A stretch of DNA of 5,209 bases from Microcaldota archaeon (GCA_003660965.1 QMVF01000064.1:1-5209); one strand, 5' to 3'. Counted from the stretch's first letter, positions 1 through 5,209 are shown. Notes: generated by a model from the letters alone, not told the origin. Translations and numbers: made by a program.

Positions 1-478
1 CTTTAGTGTACTGCTCAGCAAAAACAAAGGCATCTATTGCACCAGTGGGCGAGAAGGCGGGGAGGAAGGAAGGCGGCACATCAGCATCTGTTAAATCAAG
101 GGGCTGTGCAAGGGAGGGAAGCAGAACGTTGTAGGCACTCCAAGTAAATGCACCCAGCAGAAGTATGAACAGGCCTGATGCAATTGCCTGAATATATTCA
201 TCCCTAAGTATGAGCTTCATTCTCTGCATGTCAAATGCAGTTGCCAGCATGTAGAGCATTGCTATTACGAAGAACAGGGTCAGAACAACTGTAAGTGAAA
301 TCACTTCCCAGCTTGATACCCAGTCATCAGCAACGCAGACGCACTCGTCAGGTGATGGCTGATGCATGCCCGGCGGGCAGGAGCCTATACAATTGCCAGC
401 CAGGTCCCGCTCGGCCAATCCAAGGCAGCCTAGCAGCATGAAGGAAAGCAGAAGGATGAATGCTAGTTTGATACGCAT
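1..478 (-). CDS. Protein D: lipobox-bearing polytopic membrane protein, fourth paralog of the operon (partial, C-terminus off window)
   Basis: The first 159 residues are visible; the 3' part lies beyond the left edge. The ATG at 476-478 is chosen because it lies 1 nt after the stop of gene C, and the ATG overlapping that stop quickly hits TAG. Residues 1-18 look like a lipoprotein signal peptide: Arg and Lys, a hydrophobic core, then LLGC with Cys18 as the candidate lipidated residue. A short Cys-containing stretch follows (C30, C34, C46, C48). A membrane helix lies at about 58-80 and ends in Tyr76-Met77, and a second starts near 97. The E94-x2-Q97-x3-S101 motif sits exactly 18 and 25 residues after Tyr76, as in proteins A, B and C, so D is a paralog. 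By positive-inside reasoning the lipidated N-terminus is outside. The biochemical role is unknown; a subunit of a VirB6/TrbL-like membrane complex is inference. Confidence 0.8.
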   Translation of the reverse strand, partial: MRIKLAFILLLSFMLLGCLGLAERDLAGNCIGSCPPGMHQPSPDECVCVADDWVSSWEVISLTVVLTLFFVIAMLYMLATAFDMQRMKLILRDEYIQAIASGLFILLLGAFTWSAYNVLLPSLAQPLDLTDADVPPSFLPAFSPTGAIDAFVFAEQYTK

Positions 479-479
479 A

Positions 480-2426
480 TCATATCAGCCTCATCACACC
501 AGGTATGTCAACATCGCCTCCCAGCACAGGAGAGAGTATTTTCACAAAAGTTATGGTAATCACTATGTTGAATATTGGAAGAACTATTCCTGCAACTAGC
601 AGCTTTGCGATTCCTGAAATATCTCCTGATACGCCATACAGGTCTGAATCTATTGGAGGTATTATGCCTGACTGTTGCACATCGCTTTCAAGGCATCTTT
701 TCTGCATTTCAGGGTCTGGTAAGCTTGTGAGCCTTTGAGCCTCTGTGGCAGTGGTTTTGCAGTAAAGACAATTAGGATTGGCATTGCATATATTAACGCA
801 TGAGGGATCGTTTGCACAGTCAAGGCACTCGGGATTGGACTGGCATATTGGATCGGATGCGTCTGCCTTAACACAGTCAACAGACGTGCATGTTAGGCAG
901 GCAGCCACCACATCTTCATTCGCCTTGCACTGATTGGGAAGGAAGGGCAGAACTTCGTTGAAGTAGTCGGGGTAGCGGTAGGCAAAGCCTGCGTCTGAGG
1001 AATAAGGATGGTCGGGATCGGTTGTTGTTTGGAAGGTTCCATCAGGCAGTTCGTTCAGCTGCCTGTAAGTAACCCTGCAGTCTGCCTGGAAGTTTGATGG
1101 GCAGGTTACTACATCTCCTTCTGCATTGAGAACTGAGCACTGGCCTACTGCAGCATATGGATCCGCTACTTCAATTACCAAATCCTTGCAGGAAGCTATG
1201 CCGGGATGATTAACAGCTAGATAATTTTTAGCATGCTCTTTGTAGAGATATGACTCAAACTCAGCATCACCGCCTGTTTCAGCCATAACATATTCATGGC
1301 ATTCGTAAACGCCATCTCCTTCAGCATCTAGAATCGAGCATAGGAAAATATATTCTGAAAGCCCCGCTGAGCAGCGCCGTTCGCATTCAGCCGGGTCGGT
1401 ATGGTCAAAGCAGTAGTTATGGCATACATTCTTACAGGAATCGTGGGCAAAAAGCGGCAGATCGGAAGCAGGATTTGGGTGGTTCTGGCACATCGAATAG
1501 CACATGTCCTCAATCTGCACAGGGTAGTCTGCATAAAGCTCATCAGGATTGCAACCCGCAAGGGAGTCAACCCCGCCAGGCATGGTGGCATCTACGTCCA
1601 GCCGGACAGGATAGGTGTATTGGAAGAGAATGTAGGTTAGGGGGTAGATTGTGAAAAGGGCTATTGCAATTGCAATTAAAAGGCCTCCAATTCTGCGCAG
1701 GAAGAAGATGGAGCGGAGTATTACACCTGCAATTAAAAGCAGGGGAACCAGCCCGGTGGCTACGTAATCAAGGAATATGCTTTGGGCATTTATGGAAGCT
1801 GCCATTCTTACTGCATAATCTGCTATCAGCATGTGCCTGTCGCTGTAGATAGACATTCCAGCATATGGCCTCATGGAATAGCCAGAGAAGAGGAAGGGTA
1901 TGAGATCCACTGCTACTAGGCTGATTTTGAATGTTGATTTGGAGATTGCATGAACTGCGCTCAGAGAGGAGTGTTCGGCAAACATGAGCGCTATGTCCCG
2001 CAGGCCAGGGTTAGTTGGGTCTGGATTTACCAAATAACGCTGAACTATCTCAAACTGGCATTCGCTGGTAGTGCACGGAGGGGTTGTGGGGTCCTGAAGG
2101 TTTATGAGGGAGCCAGTTAGCTGGCTGAGGAGTGCAAACAGCATGAGCAGCATTATGATTATCAGTATGGACACTGCAGCTTGAAAGAATTCGGTTATCA
2201 CCCATACATGGAGCTCCCTGCTGTTTAAGGCTTCTGCAACCATGTAAACAATAGCTAGGAAGAAAAGGGTTGCAAGAACTATGGTTATTCCTACTGCTGC
2301 CCAGTTCTCCTGCACCCAAGAGGTATGGAGCTCCTGCTCCAAAGGGCCGGGCGCTGGGTTTGTGGCAAAAGTACAGCCCAGAAGCAGAAGGGAAATTGCG
2401 AGAAATGCAAGGAGTTTAGGATGCAT
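480..2426 (-). CDS. Protein C: large polytopic membrane protein with a Cys-rich extracellular domain, probable lipoprotein
   Basis: This encodes 648 residues. The ATG at 2424-2426 is preferred over an upstream TTG at 2447 because GGAGGG (2435-2440) lies 8 nt before it and it gives a compact signal peptide ending in LLGC (Cys18). Helices are predicted at about 43-65, 80-103, 217-240, 246-268 and 605-633. Family motifs are Tyr61-Met62, W75, E79-x2-Q82-x3-S86; then Arg238, Arg244 and Pro262-Leu; then the C-terminal LGGD block ending in Leu-Ile. With the N-terminus outside, the Arg-rich turn near 238-245 falls inside, so residues 269-604 are external. That loop holds 26 cysteines (292-578), including a regular CxxC/NP-type repeat at 528-556. 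Cys118 and Cys123 are also predicted external. It overlaps B by 11 nt and is followed 1 nt later by D. Function is unknown; the external domain suggests a disulfide-stabilised surface or adhesion role, and the membrane part recalls VirB6/TrbL channels (inference). Confidence 0.85.
   Translation of the reverse strand: MHPKLLAFLAISLLLLGCTFATNPAPGPLEQELHTSWVQENWAAVGITIVLATLFFLAIVYMVAEALNSRELHVWVITEFFQAAVSILIIIMLLMLFALLSQLTGSLINLQDPTTPPCTTSECQFEIVQRYLVNPDPTNPGLRDIALMFAEHSSLSAVHAISKSTFKISLVAVDLIPFLFSGYSMRPYAGMSIYSDRHMLIADYAVRMAASINAQSIFLDYVATGLVPLLLIAGVILRSIFFLRRIGGLLIAIAIALFTIYPLTYILFQYTYPVRLDVDATMPGGVDSLAGCNPDELYADYPVQIEDMCYSMCQNHPNPASDLPLFAHDSCKNVCHNYCFDHTDPAECERRCSAGLSEYIFLCSILDAEGDGVYECHEYVMAETGGDAEFESYLYKEHAKNYLAVNHPGIASCKDLVIEVADPYAAVGQCSVLNAEGDVVTCPSNFQADCRVTYRQLNELPDGTFQTTTDPDHPYSSDAGFAYRYPDYFNEVLPFLPNQCKANEDVVAACLTCTSVDCVKADASDPICQSNPECLDCANDPSCVNICNANPNCLYCKTTATEAQRLTSLPDPEMQKRCLESDVQQSGIIPPIDSDLYGVSGDISGIAKLLVAGIVLPIFNIVITITFVKILSPVLGGDVDIPGVMRLI
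489..492 (-). promoter_or_regulatory. Possible ribosome binding site of gene D
   Basis: GAGG, inside the 3' end of gene C, precedes the ATG of D by 10 nt. It is weak and a little distant, so D may depend mainly on translational coupling, its start being 1 nt after the stop of C. Confidence 0.4.
693..1553 (-). other. Cys-rich predicted extracellular domain of protein C
   Basis: Codons 292-578 of protein C carry 26 cysteines, an even number, in CxxxC, CxxC and wider spacings, with many Asp, Asn and Pro residues. The segment lies between the fourth and fifth predicted membrane helices, on the side opposite the Arg-rich turn, so it is predicted outside the cell. The pattern suggests several disulfide-bonded small folds. 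A metal-binding alternative is possible for the CxxC pairs but less likely outside the cytoplasm. No known domain is recognised. Confidence 0.65.
759..845 (-). repeat. Degenerate tandem Cys repeat in protein C
   Basis: Seven cysteines (codons 528-556) follow the regular spacing C-5-C-2-C-5-C-3-C-5-C-2-C. Each five-residue gap contains an Asn-Pro or Asp-Pro just before the next Cys, giving about three copies of a C-x-x-(N/D)-P-x-C-x2/3-C unit. The repetition is clear in protein and weak in DNA, as expected for an old tandem duplication. Confidence 0.65.
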
Positions 2427-3336
2427 AGTAAAGGCCCTCCGGCTCAAAGCCCCTTACCAGAAGCTTTGAGAAACTCATTATGAAGCTCACGGTTACCACA
2501 ATTGTGAGATTTGGAAGAAATATTGCCTGTGGAATTAGGGAGGCGACGTCAAGGAGCCTGAGATCTGGATCAAGAGCGGCTTCTGGAGTTATTATTGAGG
2601 CAGGCAGTATGCTTTCTGCTATTTTTATGTTCAATACATAGGTGAGAGGCAGAATCAGTGCAAGGCCAAGGCAGATGGCTATGAGATAATCTGCAACTGT
2701 TCTGGTCTGCGGAAAGATGCGCATTACAAATGCAAGGGGAAGGAAGATTGGAACTATGACTGTCTGAATCACCTTCAAAACCAAGCCCTGTGCATATAGG
2801 CTTGCTATAAGGGGCATTAGCATATTGATTACTGAGTCCTGGGCATTTGCCTTTGTTTTTTCACCTGCATTCTTGGCCAAGCCCCCTCCGCCGGTGAGAG
2901 GATTGGTGGTGAACTTAAAATTAACTGCCTCTAGCTGGTTTTGAATGCTGGCATCGGTGAGCATATAAACTAGCGGAAAGCCCTTTGAGTAGGCAAGATC
3001 ATTTAGATAATTAATGGAAACTTGGAACATGTCCTGGCCTACCAGCTGATCCGAAACTGCACAGCCTGCAAGAATTGCAAGGTTTACCAGCGAAATGAGA
3101 ATTAGAGATACGAGTATCTGCATGCCTGCCTTTTTACACCAGTTTTCCCATTCAGGCTTATGCACTGCCTGTGAAAGCATGTAGATGAGTGCAACCAGAA
3201 AGGCAGAAAGTAGGGCAAGTGGGAAAATTAGGGAGCCTTCATCGCTGAAAACCACTGTGGTGCAGGACTGTGCAAAGGCAACATTCAGCATGAGCAAGAG
3301 GATGAAGGAGAGTTTGGTTGGAAAGTGCATATTCAT
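2416..3336 (-). CDS. Protein B: polytopic membrane protein with cleavable-type signal peptide, paralog of A, C and D
   Basis: This is the shortest complete member, 306 residues. The ATG at 3334-3336 is supported by GAGGT (3343-3347) with a 6-nt spacer; a second ATG two codons downstream is possible. Residues 1-22 form a signal peptide ending Ala20-Phe21-Ala22, a good signal-peptidase-I site. Helices are predicted near 36-54, 70-95, 187-206, 215-236 and 267-292. Shared motifs are Tyr52-Met53, W66, A70-x2-Q73-x3-S77; Arg206-x5-Arg212 and Pro230-Leu-Thr-Tyr; and an 18-residue C-terminus that aligns without gaps to A and C but lacks their LGGD. The loop between the fourth and last helices is only about 30 residues, so B shows the minimal core. 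A Gly-rich segment lies at 149-152. It sits 9 nt after gene A and overlaps gene C by 11 nt. Role unknown; likely a core subunit of the same membrane complex (inference). Confidence 0.85.
   Translation of the reverse strand: MNMHFPTKLSFILLLMLNVAFAQSCTTVVFSDEGSLIFPLALLSAFLVALIYMLSQAVHKPEWENWCKKAGMQILVSLILISLVNLAILAGCAVSDQLVGQDMFQVSINYLNDLAYSKGFPLVYMLTDASIQNQLEAVNFKFTTNPLTGGGGLAKNAGEKTKANAQDSVINMLMPLIASLYAQGLVLKVIQTVIVPIFLPLAFVMRIFPQTRTVADYLIAICLGLALILPLTYVLNIKIAESILPASIITPEAALDPDLRLLDVASLIPQAIFLPNLTIVVTVSFIMSFSKLLVRGFEPEGLYYAS
2435..2440 (-). promoter_or_regulatory. Ribosome binding site that sets the start of gene C
   Basis: GGAGGG on the minus strand lies 8 nt before the ATG at 2426, within the end of gene B. 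It favours this ATG over the in-frame TTG at 2447. Confidence 0.7.
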
Positions 3337-3342
3337 AAACGA

Positions 3343-3347
3343 ACCTC
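3343..3347 (-). promoter_or_regulatory. Ribosome binding site of gene B, overlapping the stop codon of gene A
   Basis: GAGGT on the minus strand overlaps the TGA that ends gene A and lies 6 nt before the ATG of gene B. The overlap suggests that translation of A and B is coupled. Confidence 0.7.
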
Positions 3348-4542
3348 ATATCAGCTTATAGATTCCATAGAATTCCGTATCCCCTCCCAGCTGAATCGAA
3401 AGGGAGCGGGTGGTAACTACTGTTAGAATTATGCTGAAAACTGCGAGAACTGCAGTTATCATCGCATTGTGTGAAACTGCATTCAGCGCGTTATTTGGGT
3501 TGGTGGGGTCTGCAATTGCATTATAGATGTCGCTTGGGTCTGCAGTGGCATAGTCCCATAATACATCCACATAAGCTAGGAGGAATACTGAATTTACTGC
3601 ACTATAGATGAGCTGTGCATTTGGATAATTTGCAAGCATGCAGGCCCACCAGCCAACAGTTGCAGTTGCGCAAGGGCCTGAGAACCAAATATACCACCAG
3701 AAGATTGAGCCTAGCCACATGAAGTTCTGTATGAACGGGTTGCAGATTGCGGTATCATGCAGGTCAGGCGGTTCGTGGGGCAGGTTTATTTCTACGTGCT
3801 TATCTACCTGATCATAAACTCCAGCTGCAAATACGATTGAAAGGGGGTAGACCACGTAGGTGCCTATTGCAATTGCTATAAGAGTTGCTCCTAGCTTGCG
3901 CGAAAAGCTGAAAGTCCTCAGAATCAGGCCTAGTGGAAGAAAGAAGCTGAGGGAATAGTTTTCAAAGAAGCGCAGCAGCATTTTTTGTGCAACTTGTATG
4001 AAGCTCGCGGATGCAAGGGCATCCATGCCCAAGCCTATCATTGAATTTATTACCCCAAGGCCGGCATAGGGGGCTTTTGAAACAGATGCAACTGCAAGGT
4101 AGAGAGGTATGGCTACGTTGAAGTAAAAGCTGGTCATCTTAGCTACATAGCGGTTAGCTGCAACCAGCTGGCCGTATATGTAAATCATGTAATCTGTACT
4201 TCCCTCTAAATAGCAGTAGGCAAAGCCATACATTCCGTTTATTCCGCCAGTGCCAGGGGTGCAGTCTGGCACACCTGTTGCATCCGGGCCCGGCGAATCA
4301 GGTTCGCCCATAACCAGAGTGGCCATGCCTCCCTGGCCCAGCTGATTTACGGTTGCGTTTATAAAAGTCAATCCAAATGCAAGGCCGGCAATTATGATTA
4401 TTGAAATCAGAACTTCTCTTACTTCTACTTTTGCCCATGCTTCAAGAGAAGGAAGATGAAATCCTCTTCCAATCATGTAGCCGATAGCTATGATGAACGA
4501 GGATATTATAACTGCGGTAATGGCTATTGGAAGCCAGAGCAT
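3346..4542 (-). CDS. Protein A: polytopic membrane protein, first gene of the four-paralog operon
   Basis: This encodes 398 residues. The ATG at 4540-4542 lies about 35 nt from the TATA element, leaving a short leader of roughly 9 nt. Unlike its paralogs it has no separate signal peptide; the first membrane helix (about 3-24) begins at once. Family motifs are Tyr22-Met23, W36, E40-x2-E43-x3-S47; Arg209-x5-Arg215; Tyr232-Pro233-Leu; and a C-terminal block with LGGD at 385-388 that ends in Leu-Ile, like protein C. Further hydrophobic stretches lie near 44-64, 141-154, 196-209, 219-240 and 358-378. Between the fourth core helix and the last one is an added region with several Trp residues and probably two or three extra hydrophobic segments (about 273-328). 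An external Gly/Pro-rich loop with C94 and C110 lies at 80-112. Polytopic organisation resembles VirB6/TrbL/CedA channel components, but no diagnostic family motif is recognised. Confidence 0.85.
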   Translation of the reverse strand: MLWLPIAITAVIISSFIIAIGYMIGRGFHLPSLEAWAKVEVREVLISIIIIAGLAFGLTFINATVNQLGQGGMATLVMGEPDSPGPDATGVPDCTPGTGGINGMYGFAYCYLEGSTDYMIYIYGQLVAANRYVAKMTSFYFNVAIPLYLAVASVSKAPYAGLGVINSMIGLGMDALASASFIQVAQKMLLRFFENYSLSFFLPLGLILRTFSFSRKLGATLIAIAIGTYVVYPLSIVFAAGVYDQVDKHVEINLPHEPPDLHDTAICNPFIQNFMWLGSIFWWYIWFSGPCATATVGWWACMLANYPNAQLIYSAVNSVFLLAYVDVLWDYATADPSDIYNAIADPTNPNNALNAVSHNAMITAVLAVFSIILTVVTTRSLSIQLGGDTEFYGIYKLI

Positions 4543-4572
4543 CTACGCACCGCACCGGTATCGACGGACAAG

Positions 4573-4583
4573 TATTTAAATTT
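4573..4583. promoter_or_regulatory. Shared bidirectional archaeal TATA element (box A)
   Basis: TATTTAAATTT contains the palindrome ATTTAAAT and is the only strong AT-rich box in the 60-nt gap between the divergent genes. Its centre is about 26 nt before the ATG at 4603, the spacing expected for leaderless transcription of the acetyltransferase. On the minus strand it reads as AAATTTAAATA preceded by TTG, giving a GAAA that resembles a TFB-recognition element, and lies about 35 nt before gene A, leaving a leader of about 9 nt. The minus-strand orientation looks stronger. Confidence 0.7.
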
Positions 4584-4602
4584 CAATAAGCCCGCTTTCA
4601 TC

Positions 4603-5037
4603 ATGAATCTGAAAATCAGGCCTTATAGAGCAGGCGATGCAAGGGCAATTGTAGAACTGAGCTCCCATTATTTTCCGGCCGCGAGAATAGATGAGGAGGA
4701 AATCAGAAGGCGCATTTCAAAGAGAATAGTTTATTTGGTTGCTGAACTTGATGAAAGAGTGGTGGGCTTCATAGATGTGAAAGTACGCGAAAAAGATGTC
4801 TACATTTATGGAATTGCAGTCCAACCAGAATTCAAGGAAAAGGGAATTGGTTCGCAGCTGTTGGAGAAGGTTGTGCAAATTGCTAAAAAGGAGGGAAAGG
4901 GTGCGCTTGTCTTGACAGTTAAAGAATCGAATACAAGGGCAATACAGTTTTACAGCAAGCGTGGTTTTTCTCTGCGGGAAGTGAGAGCTGGAAGGGAGGG
5001 AGAAGTGCTGGTTCTTTTGCGCGGGGTGCATAATTAG
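4603..5037 (+). CDS. GNAT-family N-acetyltransferase, RimI-like
   Basis: This 144-residue protein is the length of a single GNAT domain. Such enzymes transfer an acetyl group from acetyl-CoA to an amine. Residues 1-20 form the first strand and helix, with the typical R-x-Y/x-x-x-D start (R6, D12). The acetyl-CoA motif A is clear: V73-x-P75 followed by K78-x-K80-G81-I-G83, matching (R/Q)-x2-G-x-(G/A) with Lys at the first position, then a hydrophobic helix. Motif B is N110-x2-A113-I-x-F115-Y117 region leading to G121-F122, as in RimI/NAT-like enzymes. The start at 4603 is chosen because the GNAT domain begins there, no Shine-Dalgarno is present, and the TATA box is 26 nt upstream. An in-frame ATG at 4456 would run back through the promoter and gene A. 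The substrate cannot be told from sequence; N-terminal protein acetylation is common for archaeal RimI-like proteins, but small molecules are possible. Confidence 0.92.
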   Translation: MNLKIRPYRAGDARAIVELSSHYFPAARIDEEEIRRRISKRIVYLVAELDERVVGFIDVKVREKDVYIYGIAVQPEFKEKGIGSQLLEKVVQIAKKEGKGALVLTVKESNTRAIQFYSKRGFSLREVRAGREGEVLVLLRGVHN

Positions 5038-5048
5038 ATTAATTAATC
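5037..5048 (+). promoter_or_regulatory. Candidate TATA element for tRNA-Pro
   Basis: GATTAATTAATC is a perfect 12-bp AT-rich palindrome starting at the last base of the acetyltransferase stop codon. Its centre is about 47 nt before the tRNA, so transcription would start near 5069 and leave a leader of about 20 nt. The match to the archaeal box A consensus is only moderate. Confidence 0.4.
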
Positions 5049-5070
5049 ATTTAGTGCAGAACAGGAGGTA

Positions 5071-5088
5071 TCGGAACCTAGGTTCTGA
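5071..5088 (+). other. Leader hairpin abutting the tRNA-Pro 5' end
   Basis: The perfect palindrome GAACCTAGGTTC (5074-5085) extends outward with one G-T wobble and two further pairs. The RNA would form a 7-bp stem with a CUAG loop, ending 1 nt before tRNA position 1. It could help RNase P processing or be the 3' end structure of the upstream gene; no T-run follows it. Confidence 0.45.
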
Positions 5089-5089
5089 T

Positions 5090-5209
5090 GGGGCCGTGGG
5101 CTAGTCTGGTATGCTTCCAGGTTTGGGACCTAGGGAGGCACGTCGATACGCCTCCCTGAGGATCACCCTCAAGGGCGAGAATCCTGGCGACCTGAGTTCA
5201 GGCCTTTTC
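5090..5209 (+). tRNA. tRNA-Pro (anticodon UGG), intron-containing, 3' end beyond window
   Basis: Bases 5090-5096 (GGGGCCG) form the 5' acceptor strand, T8 is at 5097, and the D arm carries A14, G15, G18-G19 and A21 at normal positions. The anticodon stem is CCAGG (5117-5121), with T32-T33, anticodon TGG at 5124-5126 and G37 at 5127. The 3' stem strand CCTGG (5183-5187) pairs perfectly only after removing a 54-nt intron at 37/38. The 4-nt variable region is 5188-5191, and T-stem CTGAG (5192-5196) leads to TTCA at 5197-5200. Position 58 would then be G rather than the near-invariant A, and the next bases do not complete the T stem (two mismatches and a wobble in five pairs), so a second intron or a split gene is possible. 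The 3' acceptor strand is off the window. UGG reads proline codons CCN/CCA. Confidence 0.88.
5128..5181 (+). other. Archaeal tRNA intron at position 37/38 with bulge-helix-bulge splice site
   Basis: The exon-intron boundaries fold as a canonical bulge-helix-bulge. The anticodon stem (5117-5121 with 5183-5187) is followed by a 4-bp helix of TTTG (5122-5125) with CGAG (5176-5179). It is flanked by 3-nt bulges GGA (5126-5128) and AAT (5180-5182), and an inner helix CCT (5129-5131) with GGG (5173-5175). Cleavage after the second bulge base gives exons ending at G37 and starting at T38. Two hairpins fill the intron: AGGGAGGC with GCCTCCCT (5132-5139, 5150-5157) and TGAGG with CCTCA (5157-5161, 5167-5171). 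The splicing endonuclease would remove it. Confidence 0.85.

Noticed and set aside
366..599. Plus-strand open frame across the C/D junction, with similar open frames inside genes A-D
   Set aside because: They lie antisense to conserved membrane-protein codons, lack promoter or ribosome-site support, and show no recognisable protein features.
1671..1739. 12-bp direct repeat TGCAATTAAAAG (1671-1682 and 1728-1739)
   Set aside because: Both copies encode Leu-Leu-Ile-Ala type stretches in membrane helices; the repeat is explained by amino-acid and codon usage.
2427..2447. TTG start adding seven residues to protein C
   Set aside because: The ATG at 2426 has a good GGAGGG site 8 nt upstream and leaves a cleaner signal peptide; TTG would lengthen the overlap with B to 32 nt.
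4456..4602. Upstream in-frame extension of the acetyltransferase (49 extra residues)
   Set aside because: It lies over the start of gene A and the promoter, adds no GNAT-like sequence, and the ATG at 4603 has a correctly placed TATA box.
5063..5158. AGGAGGT followed by an ATG at 5088 opening a short frame
   Set aside because: The spacer is 18 nt, the frame stops after about 23 codons, and it overlaps the clearly supported tRNA.
1..5209. Mobile elements or CRISPR repeats
   Set aside because: No spaced direct repeats, terminal inverted repeats or transposase-like protein were seen; the minus-strand genes are compact and continuous.

Overview
The window looks archaeal, probably from a small-genome (DPANN-like, perhaps Micrarchaeota-type) lineage. 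The archaeal call rests on box A (TATA) promoter elements, a gene whose TATA spacing puts transcription start at its ATG with no ribosome binding site (leaderless), and a tRNA-Pro interrupted by an intron with a textbook bulge-helix-bulge splice site. The finer lineage is inference; no taxonomic marker settles it.

Positions 1-4542 (minus strand) hold a tightly packed operon of four polytopic membrane-protein genes, called here A (3346-4542), B (2416-3336), C (480-2426) and D (1-478, running off the left edge). Spacings are 9 nt, an 11-nt overlap and 1 nt, so the genes are very likely co-transcribed and translationally coupled. No annotated family is obvious, but the proteins are paralogs. All four share a Tyr-Met motif after the first membrane helix, followed at exactly +18 and +25 residues by an E/A-x2-Q/E-x3-S motif entering the second helix. 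A, B and C also share an Arg-x5-Arg-x17-Pro-Leu motif joining two central helices and an aligned 18-residue C-terminus. Number of helices and organisation recall VirB6/TrbL/CedA-type channel proteins of type IV secretion and DNA-transfer systems; this is a topology-level inference only. C carries a roughly 290-residue predicted extracellular domain with 26 cysteines, inserted where B has only a short loop and A has a Trp-rich hydrophobic stretch. C and D have lipobox-like signal peptides, B a signal-peptidase-I-like one, and A none. The simplest reading is a multi-subunit envelope complex or channel with one large disulfide-rich external subunit.

Positions 4543-4602 are a short divergent promoter region in which one near-palindromic TATA element appears to serve both the operon and a plus-strand gene.

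Positions 4603-5037 (plus) encode a compact RimI-like GNAT acetyltransferase with no obvious link to the operon.

Positions 5038-5209 hold an AT-rich promoter candidate, a leader hairpin, and the start of a tRNA-Pro(UGG) gene with a 54-nt intron at 37/38. The window ends in or just after the T arm, whose visible bases do not close well, which hints at a second intron or a split gene. There is no gene-free stretch above 300 bases.
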